Notes under the pieces: generated by a model
Told to the model about the DNA's origin: nothing
Seen by the model: only the letters and a program-made list of their open reading frames with translations
The model's database searches: none
Translations under genes and position numbers: made by a program
Shown here: positions 10,535 to 17,782 of the stretch, in pieces
How the letters are laid out: every line of letters starts with the position of its first letter
Position numbering within the stretch: position 1 is the stretch's first letter
Assembly (NCBI RefSeq): GCF_019711395.1
Contig: NZ_JAIGNL010000001.1
Coordinates: 1,762,620 to 1,826,619, forward strand
Reading direction: 5' to 3'
From: Qipengyuania xiapuensis
GTDB taxonomy: Bacteria; Pseudomonadota; Alphaproteobacteria; Sphingomonadales; Sphingomonadaceae
Length of the DNA stretch: 64,000 bases

Positions 10535-10736
10535 TTGCTTTCCTGCGGGGTTTGGCCTAGGCGCGCGCCCGTTCACCAAATCCCCCGGATTCGATGGACC
10601 TTCGCGGCGGCATCCGGCCTCGCGGAGAACTCGGCCCTCTTGCCCCGTTAGCCACCGCAATGGTGCGGCGGAGACGGGTAAAGACCCCGGTAAAACCGGT
10701 GGCCGGTAGCAAAACGAACTTAGGACTACACAACTC
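10535..10736 (+). promoter_or_regulatory. Promoter and long leader of rpsA
   Basis: TTGCTT (10535-10540) and TAGGCG (10558-10563) with a 17-base spacer form a plausible sigma-70 promoter. The leader of about 165 bases is structured (CCGGT repeats at 10686-10706). It has only a distant AGGA before the rpsA ATG, as expected for S1, whose mRNA is often translated and autoregulated without a strong Shine-Dalgarno. Confidence 0.35.
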
Positions 10737-12440
10737 ATGGCAACCTCAGCCAACCCCACCCGCGACGATTTCGCCGCGATGCTCGACGAGCAGCTCGGCG
10801 GCGCCGATGACGGCGGCTTCGAAGGCCGCGTCGTCAAGGGCACCGTCACCGCCATCGAAAACGGCATGGCGCACATCGATGTCGGCCTGAAGAGCGAAGG
10901 CCGCGTCGACCTCAAGGAATTCATGCGCGGCGAAGACGAGCACGGCCTCGAAGTCGGCTCGGAAGTCGAAGTTTTCGTCGACCGCATCGAGAACGCAGAC
11001 GGCGAAGCAATGCTGTCGCGCGACCGTGCACGCCGCGAAGCCGCATGGGACAAGCTTGAAAGCGAGTTCGGTGAAGGAAAGCGCGTCGAAGGCCGCATCT
11101 TCGGCCGCGTCAAGGGCGGCTTCACCGTCGACCTCGACGGCGCCGTGGCCTTCCTGCCCGGTTCGCAGGTCGACATCCGCCCCGTGCGCGACGTCACCCC
11201 GCTGATGGACATGGCCCAGCCCTTCCAGATCCTGAAGATGGACCGCCGCCGCGGTAACATCGTCGTCTCGCGCCGTGCGGTCCTCGAAGAGACCCGTGCA
11301 GAACAGCGCAGCGAACTGATCGACAAGCTGGCTGAAGGCCAGGTGATCGACGGCGTCGTCAAGAACATCACCGACTACGGCGCATTCGTCGACCTCGGCG
11401 GTATCGACGGCCTGCTCCACGTCACCGACATGAGCTACAAGCGCGTCAACCACCCGAGCGAAATGATCGAGATCGGCCAGACCGTGACCGTCCAGATCAT
11501 CCGCATCAACGAAGAGACCCAGCGCATCAGCCTCGGCATGAAGCAGCTGGAATCGGATCCGTGGGATGGCGTTTCGGCCAAGTACCCGGTCGGCATGAAG
11601 CTGACGGGCACCGTCACCAACATCACCGAATACGGCGCATTCGTCGAAATCGAGCCGGGCATCGAAGGCCTGGTCCACGTTTCGGAAATGAGCTGGACCA
11701 AGAAGAACGTCCACCCGGGTAAGATCGTCTCGACCTCGCAGGAAGTCGAAGTCATGGTCCTCGAAGTGGACAGCGAGAAGCGCCGCATTTCGCTCGGCCT
11801 CAAGCAGGCCCAGCGCAATCCGTGGGAAGAGTTCGCCGAGAAGCACCCGGTGGGCACGAAGGTCGAAGGCGAAGTCAAGAACGCCACCGAATTCGGCCTG
11901 TTCATCGGCCTCGATGGCGACGTCGACGGCATGGTCCACATGTCGGACATCGCATGGGGCATCTCGGGTGAAGACGCTCTGGCCCTCCACCGCAAGGGCG
12001 AGCAGGTCGAAGCCGTCGTTCTCGACGTCGACGTCGACAAGGAACGCATCAGCCTCGGCATGAAGCAGCTCGAAAAGGGCGCTCCGACCGAAGCCGGCGC
12101 ACAGAGCGACCTGCGCAAGAACCAGGTCGTCACCGTCACCGTCCTCGAAGTCCGCGATGGCGGCCTCGAAGTCCAGGTCGGCGAAGATGGCGCAACCGGC
12201 TTCATCAAGCGTTCGGACCTCGGCCGCGACCGCGACGAGCAGCGTCCGGATCGCTTCCAGCCGGGTGCCAAGGTTGACGCCATGGTCACCGGTTTCGACC
12301 GTTCGAAAAAGCCGACCTTCTCGATCAAGGCGCGTCAGATCGCCGAAGAGAAGGAAGCAGTTGCACAGTTCGGTTCGTCGGACTCGGGCGCATCGCTCGG
12401 CGACATCCTCGGCGAAGCGCTGAAGAAGAAGGAAGACTAA
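10737..12440 (+). CDS. rpsA: 30S ribosomal protein S1
   Basis: S1 binds mRNA and recruits it to the 30S subunit. The 567-residue protein contains six S1 RNA-binding domains; the repeats ITDYGAFVDLGGIDGLLHVTD, ITEYGAFVEIEPGIEGLVHVSE and the later FGLFIGLDGDVDGMVHMSD are easily aligned. Codon use is strongly biased to C-ending codons, as in highly expressed genes. It has its own leader and terminator and is probably transcribed alone as well as with cmk. Confidence 0.97.
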   Translation: MATSANPTRDDFAAMLDEQLGGADDGGFEGRVVKGTVTAIENGMAHIDVGLKSEGRVDLKEFMRGEDEHGLEVGSEVEVFVDRIENADGEAMLSRDRARREAAWDKLESEFGEGKRVEGRIFGRVKGGFTVDLDGAVAFLPGSQVDIRPVRDVTPLMDMAQPFQILKMDRRRGNIVVSRRAVLEETRAEQRSELIDKLAEGQVIDGVVKNITDYGAFVDLGGIDGLLHVTDMSYKRVNHPSEMIEIGQTVTVQIIRINEETQRISLGMKQLESDPWDGVSAKYPVGMKLTGTVTNITEYGAFVEIEPGIEGLVHVSEMSWTKKNVHPGKIVSTSQEVEVMVLEVDSEKRRISLGLKQAQRNPWEEFAEKHPVGTKVEGEVKNATEFGLFIGLDGDVDGMVHMSDIAWGISGEDALALHRKGEQVEAVVLDVDVDKERISLGMKQLEKGAPTEAGAQSDLRKNQVVTVTVLEVRDGGLEVQVGEDGATGFIKRSDLGRDRDEQRPDRFQPGAKVDAMVTGFDRSKKPTFSIKARQIAEEKEAVAQFGSSDSGASLGDILGEALKKKED

Positions 12441-12470
12441 GCTCTTCCACCCTTCTCAAGGGTAATCAGG

Positions 12471-12510
12471 AAGGCCCGCTTGCTCTCAGTAGCAGGCGGG
12501 CCTTTCCCTT
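12471..12510 (+). terminator. Intrinsic terminator after rpsA
   Basis: AAGGCCCGC (12471-12479) pairs with GCGGGCCTT (12496-12504) and TTCCCTTT follows. It lies 30 bases past the rpsA stop. Confidence 0.75.
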
Positions 12511-12571
12511 TGGCGCTGGCGGGCCTAGCCTCTGTCCTGAAGCAGCGAAGCGATAGGACAGACAAAAACCC

Positions 12572-13327
12572 ATGCTCGAAGTTCACCAGTTCCCCTGCCT
12601 GTCCGACAATTACGGATTCCTCCTCCACGATCCCGACAGCGGCGAGACTGCGGCGATCGATACGCCCGACGGCAAGGAATACCTGCGCCAGGCCGAGGCC
12701 AAGGGCTGGACGATCACCCAGATCTGGAACACGCACTGGCACCCCGACCACGCGGGCGGGAACAAGGACATCGTCGAGGCTACCGGCGCCAAGGTCACCG
12801 CGCCGCAGGAGGTGGAGAAGCTCACCCCGATCGACCGCGTCGTCGGCAATGGCGACAGCGTCTCGCTGGGCGACTGGAAGGCCCGCGTGATCGACGTTTC
12901 GGGCCACACCAATGGCCACATAGCCTATCACATCGCAGAGGCCGACACGGCCTTCGTGGGCGACAGTCTCTTTGCGCTGGGTTGCGGACGGATGTTCGAA
13001 GGAAAACCCGAACAGTTCTGGCACAGCCTCGAACGCCTTCGGCAGATGCCCGAGAACACGCAGATCTACTGCGCGCACGAATATACCGAGGCGAATGCCA
13101 AGTTCGCGCTGCATGCCGATCCCGACAATGCCGAACTCCAGCTCTACGCGGCGCGGGTCGAGGAGAAACGCGCCAAGGGTGAACCGACCGTCCCTACCGT
13201 CCTCTCGCGAGAACTCGGCACCAATCCCTTCCTGCGTGCCGACAGCGCCGACATGCGCGATCGCTGGGGTGGGACCACGCCCGCGGAGACTTTCGCGGCG
13301 CTGCGCGCTGCCAAGGACAATTTCTGA
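12572..13327 (+). CDS. gloB: Hydroxyacylglutathione hydrolase (glyoxalase II)
   Basis: Hydrolyses S-D-lactoylglutathione to lactate and glutathione in methylglyoxal detoxification. The 251-residue metallo-beta-lactamase fold shows the metal motif THWHPDHAGG, the later GHTNGHIAYH and FVGDSLFALGCGRMFEG, and the C-terminal glutathione-binding YCAHEYTEANAKFA. Length is normal for the family. A quinone-oxidoreductase-like gene follows after 4 bases. Confidence 0.93.
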   Translation: MLEVHQFPCLSDNYGFLLHDPDSGETAAIDTPDGKEYLRQAEAKGWTITQIWNTHWHPDHAGGNKDIVEATGAKVTAPQEVEKLTPIDRVVGNGDSVSLGDWKARVIDVSGHTNGHIAYHIAEADTAFVGDSLFALGCGRMFEGKPEQFWHSLERLRQMPENTQIYCAHEYTEANAKFALHADPDNAELQLYAARVEEKRAKGEPTVPTVLSRELGTNPFLRADSADMRDRWGGTTPAETFAALRAAKDNF

Positions 13328-13331
13328 GCCG

Positions 13332-14306
13332 ATGAAGGCTCTTCGCGTCACCCGCCTGAGCCCGGACCTGTCCGGCGTGGAATTGCTCGACCTACCGCGC
13401 CCGGCGCGCGGTGACGGCGACGTACTTGTCAAGGTCGCGGCCGCCTCGCTCAACTATCCCGACCTGCTGATGACGCGCGGGGACTACCAGTTCAAGCCCG
13501 AGGTGCCTTTCACGCTCGGACTGGAGATGGCGGGAGAGGTTGTCGAGGCGGACGCGGAAAGCGGCTTCTTGCCGGGAGACCGTGTCATGGGGGGAGCCAA
13601 GACCGGTGCCTTTGCCAAATACGTTTCGCTACCCGCCCGCTCGCTGAGAAAGGTGCCCGAGGGGCTCGACATGGCGCAGGCCGCCGCAATGGGTGCAGCC
13701 TATCACACGGCCTATGTCGCGCTGGTCGAACTGGGCGGTCTCGAGGAAGGCCAGAGCGTGCTGGTGCATGGTGCGAGCGGCGGGGTCGGACTTGCTGCCT
13801 GCGATCTCGCCCGCGCGCTCGGTGCGAAGGTGATCGCGGCTACCCACCGTGAGGACAAGCTGGATGCGCTGCGCAGCGTCGCCAAACCCGACGCCGCAAT
13901 CCTGAATACCGGCCGCTTCCGCGAGGAAGTCTCCGCCCTCACCGATGGCCGCCTGTGCGACATCGTGTTCGACCCGATTGGCGGCGATGTCTTCGACGAG
14001 AGCACGCGCTGCGTGACCTTCGGCGGTAAGCTGCTGGTGGTGGGCTTCGTAGCTGGGCGCATTCCCGAGATCGCGGTCAACATCCCGCTCATCAAGGGCT
14101 TCTCGGTCGTCGGCGTTCGCGCGGGCGAATATGCACGGCGCTTTCCGGAACGCGGCCGCCGCGTTGCCGAGGCGGTCGACAAGCTGGCCAGCGAGGGCCG
14201 GATTACCCCTCATATCGACCGCACCCTTCCCCTCGCCCAGTGGCGCGAGGCTCTCACGGCGATGGAGCGCGGCGAGATCGTCGGGAAGATCGTGCTGACC
14301 CCCTGA
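13332..14306 (+). CDS. Zinc-independent medium-chain dehydrogenase (NADPH:quinone reductase-like)
   Basis: 324 residues. It has the MDR GroES-like N-terminal domain (AASLNYPDLLMTRGDY) and a Rossmann domain with VLVHGASGGVGLAACDLARA. It lacks the zinc-ligand pattern of alcohol dehydrogenases, so a quinone or enone reductase using NADPH is likely. The true substrate is not known. It is probably co-transcribed with gloB. Confidence 0.85.
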   Translation: MKALRVTRLSPDLSGVELLDLPRPARGDGDVLVKVAAASLNYPDLLMTRGDYQFKPEVPFTLGLEMAGEVVEADAESGFLPGDRVMGGAKTGAFAKYVSLPARSLRKVPEGLDMAQAAAMGAAYHTAYVALVELGGLEEGQSVLVHGASGGVGLAACDLARALGAKVIAATHREDKLDALRSVAKPDAAILNTGRFREEVSALTDGRLCDIVFDPIGGDVFDESTRCVTFGGKLLVVGFVAGRIPEIAVNIPLIKGFSVVGVRAGEYARRFPERGRRVAEAVDKLASEGRITPHIDRTLPLAQWREALTAMERGEIVGKIVLTP

Positions 14307-14310
14307 CACG

Positions 14311-14340
14311 AAAAAGGGCGACCCGCGGGCCGCCCTTCTC
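14311..14340 (-). terminator. Terminator between the MDR gene and atpF
   Basis: Stem AAGGGCG (14314-14320) with CGCCCTT (14331-14337). Read on the minus strand it is followed by TTTTTCG, a good U-tract for the ATP synthase operon. On the plus strand the tail is weaker. Confidence 0.7.
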
Positions 14341-14360
14341 GTTCCCATCCAGCGGGGAAA

Positions 14361-14933
14361 TCAGATGCCTGCGATGACCTTGTCGGCCAGGGCCTTGTCG
14401 GCTTCGGCATCGTGCTTTTCAGCGATCAGCTTGCGGCTCGCGCCGGTCGCTGCGGCAACCGCGCGGTTGCGCACGTCTTCGACGGCTTCGCGCTCTGCAG
14501 CGGCGATCTTGTCTTCAGCCATGCGCTTGCGGCGCTCGACCATCGCCTTGCTGTCGGCCTCTGCCTTCTCGAGGATCGCGTCAGCTTCGTGCTGAGCGTT
14601 CTCGAGCATCGCTTCGGCGTCCTTCGCGGCACCAGCGATCTTGTCGGCGTATTCCTTGCGGAGTGCTTCTGCCTCGGCGCGGAGCTGCTTGGCTTCTTCA
14701 AGCTGCTCCTTGATCGCGGCGATCTTGTTGTCGAGGCCACCGGCGATAGTCTTGTGGACCTTACCGAAGCCGAAAGCGATCAGAAGCAGGACGAGCATGG
14801 CGACCGAGACGATCTGGTAGGGTTCGAGACCCCACAGCTCGGGACCGACGTGCTTTGCCGCACCGGCATCGATGACCGCTTCGGTCTGCGCCGCGTCGGT
14901 AGCGATCACTTCAGGAAGGTTTGCGTTAGCCAT
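14361..14933 (-). CDS. atpF: ATP synthase F0 subunit b
   Basis: Peripheral stalk subunit. 190 residues: an N-terminal periplasmic stretch, one membrane helix (IVSVAMLVLLLIAFGFGKV, about 42-60), then a long charged coiled coil of Ala, Glu and Lys heptads. It is last in the F0 operon and overlaps the b' gene by 8 bases. Confidence 0.92.
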   Translation of the reverse strand: MANANLPEVIATDAAQTEAVIDAGAAKHVGPELWGLEPYQIVSVAMLVLLLIAFGFGKVHKTIAGGLDNKIAAIKEQLEEAKQLRAEAEALRKEYADKIAGAAKDAEAMLENAQHEADAILEKAEADSKAMVERRKRMAEDKIAAAEREAVEDVRNRAVAAATGASRKLIAEKHDAEADKALADKVIAGI

Positions 14934-15420
14934 GAGCCATCTGCTCCTTCACAGCCTTGGTCGCGACCGGCTTGGTCACCGTGACGCCGGCGAGCGTCTT
15001 GACGATGTCCTGAGCGGCTTCGACAGCGACGTTCTCGACTTCGGCAAGCGCCTCGGTACGGGCTTCGTCGATGCGCGCTTCTGCATCGGCGAGCTTCTTG
15101 TCGATGCGCTTCTGCGCAGCGGCGAGCTTCTTCTCGGACTTGGCGGCGGCCTCGTCCTTGGCCTTGGCGACGATCGCCTGCGCGGCAGCGCGGTTTTCGT
15201 TCTCTTTCACCCGCCAGGCCTCTTCCTGCTCGTCGGCAGCGTCACGCGCGGCCTTGGCAGCGGCGAGGTCGGCAGCGATCTGGCCGTCACGCTGGGCGAC
15301 GGTGTCCATCACCTTGGGCACCATGATCTTGCCGATCACGAAGAAGGTAATGCCGAAGAAGACCAGCAGCCAGAAGACCTGGCTGGACCATGTATCGGCA
15401 AGCTGTGCTATCTGGGGCAT
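14926..15420 (-). CDS. atpF': ATP synthase F0 subunit b'
   Basis: 164 residues, with one membrane helix near the N-terminus (SQVFWLLVFFGITFFVIGKI) and a long coiled coil rich in Ala and Lys. Having two different b-type genes in tandem is normal in alphaproteobacteria and photosynthetic bacteria. Which copy is b and which b' is inferred from order (c, b', b). Confidence 0.9.
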   Translation of the reverse strand: MPQIAQLADTWSSQVFWLLVFFGITFFVIGKIMVPKVMDTVAQRDGQIAADLAAAKAARDAADEQEEAWRVKENENRAAAQAIVAKAKDEAAAKSEKKLAAAQKRIDKKLADAEARIDEARTEALAEVENVAVEAAQDIVKTLAGVTVTKPVATKAVKEQMAHG

Positions 15421-15500
15421 TGCAGCTCTCGAAAAGCGGGTGCGAGAAAATTGCGGGCCGGCCGGGCATCACCCGACCGGCTCAACATGGATTTCGTCGA

Positions 15501-15728
15501 TTAGGCGACGAAGATCAGGATCATGGCAACGACGAACGCCAGCAGGCCGAGAAGCTCGGCAGCGGCGAAGCCGATGAACAGGCGGCCCTGCTGGCCGTCT
15601 GCTGCGCCCGGGTTGCGCAGTGCGCTTTCGAGGAACGAACCGAAGACGTTACCCACACCGATGGCGGCCATGCCGGCACCGATTGCAGCGAGACCGGCAC
15701 CAACCAGCTTTGCAGCTTCTACTTCCAT
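15501..15728 (-). CDS. atpE: ATP synthase F0 subunit c
   Basis: 75-residue two-helix proteolipid forming the rotor ring. The Gly-rich first helix (IGAGMAAIGVGNVFGSFLES) and the polar loop RNPGAADGQQGR are visible. The second helix carries the proton-binding carboxylate in FAAAELLGLLAFV. The glutamate rather than the sodium-type pattern fits proton coupling. Confidence 0.96.
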   Translation of the reverse strand: MEVEAAKLVGAGLAAIGAGMAAIGVGNVFGSFLESALRNPGAADGQQGRLFIGFAAAELLGLLAFVVAMILIFVA

Positions 15729-15767
15729 GACAAACTCCTTTGGAAAACAGGTAATTGAATTGAAAAC

Positions 15768-16556
15768 TTAGTGAAGGTGCTCTGCATCGTTGATGTAGAG
15801 CGAGGTAAGCAGGGCAAAGACATATGCCTGGATGCCTGCCACCAGGATTTCGAGTGCGCTGATACCGATCATCAGCAGGAAGCTCGGAAGGCCGACCAGC
15901 GCGCCGAAGCCGGCGCCGGCATTGGTGCCGTCGATCACGAAGCTGGAGAGAACCTTGAGCAGCACGTGGCCTGCCATCATTGCCACGAAGAGACGCAGTG
16001 CGAGGCTGAACGGGCGCACCATGAACGAGATGAACTCGATCGGCGCGATCACGGGCACCATCGGCAGCGGCGTGCCGTGCGGCACGAACAGGCTGAAGAA
16101 GTGCAGGCCGTGCTTCCAGAAACCGACGATGAGGACAATCGAGAAGCTGATGATCGCGAGCACACCGGTCACGGTGAAGTGGCTGGTGAAAGTGAACGGG
16201 TGGATGCCGACGAGACCCAGCGGCAGGAGGCCGATGAGGTTGGCGATCAGGATGAACATGAACAGGCTGAAGACATAGGGGACGTACTTGCGCCCTTCCT
16301 TGCCGATGTTCGCTTCCAGCATGTTGTCGATGAAGCCGGTGAAGGTCTCCACCATCATCTGCCAGCGCCCGGGCACCAGCTCGCGCTTCATGCCGCCAAG
16401 CACGAATACGAAGAGCACCACCGTGGTGATGAGCATCCACATCGCACTGTTGGTGAAGGCGATGTTGAAGCCGGCAATTTCCCAGCCCTGCGTTCCGCCG
16501 ATCGCTTCGATCGCGAACTGCTTCATCGGGTCGACTTTGGCCTGATCGGCTGCCAC
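15768..16556 (-). CDS. atpB: ATP synthase F0 subunit a
   Basis: 262 residues, five to six membrane helices, with the essential arginine in the context FSLALRLFVAMMAGH of the fourth helix. It forms the proton half-channels against the c-ring. It is followed after 39 bases by atpE. Confidence 0.96.
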   Translation of the reverse strand: MAADQAKVDPMKQFAIEAIGGTQGWEIAGFNIAFTNSAMWMLITTVVLFVFVLGGMKRELVPGRWQMMVETFTGFIDNMLEANIGKEGRKYVPYVFSLFMFILIANLIGLLPLGLVGIHPFTFTSHFTVTGVLAIISFSIVLIVGFWKHGLHFFSLFVPHGTPLPMVPVIAPIEFISFMVRPFSLALRLFVAMMAGHVLLKVLSSFVIDGTNAGAGFGALVGLPSFLLMIGISALEILVAGIQAYVFALLTSLYINDAEHLH

Positions 16557-16610
16557 GTCTGCTAATCCCTAAAACCTAAGAACAACGCCCCGGAAACCCC
16601 TTGCGGGAGT

Positions 16611-16931
16611 TCATTCCTCGGGGCGTTTGTTTGCCGCACGAATAATGTTCCTGAAGGCGACCACGATTCCGAGGAACAGGCCGACCAACAGACCCCAGGG
16701 CGAAGTGCCGGCGAACCAGTCAACGGTCCAGCCAATCACCGTACCACCGAGAATTCCGCCGAGAAGATCCGCCAGTACGCGGTTGCCGGAACGATAGTTC
16801 GCATCGGCGCCGGTACCTCGCGGCTGGTTGCGCTGGTCTTCACGCTGCTGGGCGGCTGCGAGCCGCTTCTCCAGCGCGTCGATCCGCGCATCCTCCTCGA
16901 CAGGTTCTCGTGCGGGTTTGTCGTCGCTCAT
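16611..16931 (-). CDS. atpI: AtpI/AtpZ-family F0 assembly protein
   Basis: 106 residues: a hydrophilic, partly coiled N-terminal half and two membrane helices (LLGGILGGTVIGWTVDWFAG and LLVGLFLGIVVAFRNII), as in alphaproteobacterial AtpI, which helps assemble the c-ring. It is first in the F0 operon and has a clear AAAGGAG site. No F1 genes follow; in this group they lie elsewhere. Confidence 0.88.
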   Translation of the reverse strand: MSDDKPAREPVEEDARIDALEKRLAAAQQREDQRNQPRGTGADANYRSGNRVLADLLGGILGGTVIGWTVDWFAGTSPWGLLVGLFLGIVVAFRNIIRAANKRPEE

Positions 16932-16993
16932 GCCTTGCTCCTTTAAGGGGGTTGCGCGGCACGGGCACGGACTTGCCCGCCGAGGGCGCCGCC

Positions 16994-17022
16994 CCCTTAG
17001 AAGGGGGTCATTTTAGAGTCAA
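16994..17022 (-). promoter_or_regulatory. Promoter of the F0 ATP synthase operon
   Basis: On the minus strand TTGACT (17022-17017), a 17-base spacer and TAAGGG (16999-16994). It lies about 60 bases upstream of the atpI ATG and downstream of the ydbL terminator, so it marks an operon boundary. Confidence 0.5.
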
Positions 17023-17057
17023 CACGGCAGGGGTGCAAAAGGCGGCATTCCCCTTGC

Positions 17058-17093
17058 AAAAAAGCCTCCCCCGGCATGGAGCGCGAGGGAGGC
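17058..17093 (-). terminator. Intrinsic terminator of the ydbH-ynbE-ydbL operon
   Basis: On the minus strand GCCTCCC (17093-17087) pairs with GGGAGGC (17070-17064) and TTTTTT follows directly (17063-17058). This is the cleanest Rho-independent terminator in the window. Confidence 0.85.
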
Positions 17094-17118
17094 ATCATGA
17101 TTTCGTGGCAAATTGCCT

Positions 17119-17523
17119 CTACGGGCAGCGCGAATCCCGCATGGGCGGCGCAGAAGTGCGGGTCTGCCAGCTGCCGTCGGGCGCCTGGTACTTTTCGCCC
17201 GGCGTGGTGGCGAGGATCGCCTGGCAACCGGCGGTCAGCGCATATTCCTCGATCGTTGCGTTGGTCGCCTGCGCGCGTTCGGAATAGACCGCGCGGCGCT
17301 TGATGTTGATATCGTTGACGAGACGGCGAAGTTCGGCGGTCTCCGCACCGACGATGCCGAGATAGCCGTCCATCTTCTCGCCGACCTGGCCGGCAGCGCG
17401 CGCGGCGGCATAGGCCGGATCGCGCTGGGCGTGGGCAGGCGCGGCAATCCCGCCGAGGGCGAGTGCGAAAACCGCGCCGGTCAGCGCAGCCTTGGTCAGT
17501 CCTTTGGTCATCGTGTCACCCAT
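17119..17523 (-). CDS. ydbL: YdbL-like periplasmic protein (DUF1318)
   Basis: 134 residues with a signal peptide ending AHA. The mature part begins RDPAYAAARAAGQVGEKMDGYLGIV and contains LVNDINIKRRAVYSERA, the conserved DUF1318 core. In E. coli YdbL is encoded with YdbH and YnbE and affects their envelope lipid role. The start at 17523 overlaps the ynbE stop by one base (TGATG); an ATG at 17511 is also possible. Confidence 0.82.
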   Translation of the reverse strand: MGDTMTKGLTKAALTGAVFALALGGIAAPAHAQRDPAYAAARAAGQVGEKMDGYLGIVGAETAELRRLVNDINIKRRAVYSERAQATNATIEEYALTAGCQAILATTPGEKYQAPDGSWQTRTSAPPMRDSRCP

Positions 17524-17708
17524 CAGAAAATATCCGCGTTCTCTTCAATCGTATTGCCCGCATCTTCCGCGAGCCTGTAAATCACTTCCTGCCGGATGTT
17601 CACATTGAGCTCGATCACGATCGGCTTGTCGGGTGCTTCCACCGTCACACAAGCTGCCAGCGTGAGCGAGGCCAAGGCGGCCGCCGCCAGTTTCGTCTTT
17701 CCGCGCAT
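17523..17708 (-). CDS. ynbE: YnbE-like outer-membrane lipoprotein
   Basis: 61 residues from the ATG at 17708. A lipoprotein signal ends in the lipobox LTLAAC, then a short mature chain with VIELNVNIRQEVIYRL, the conserved YnbE beta-strand region. In E. coli YnbE pairs with the C-terminus of YdbH to link inner and outer membranes. It lies 74 bases past ydbH and is coupled to ydbL. Confidence 0.82.
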   Translation of the reverse strand: MRGKTKLAAAALASLTLAACVTVEAPDKPIVIELNVNIRQEVIYRLAEDAGNTIEENADIF

Positions 17709-17782
17709 ACCCTGCTTTCCCTGTTTGCAGTGAATTGTCGCAAGGCGCTCGCGGTCCGTCAATTCGTGCCTGTTCATACGCC

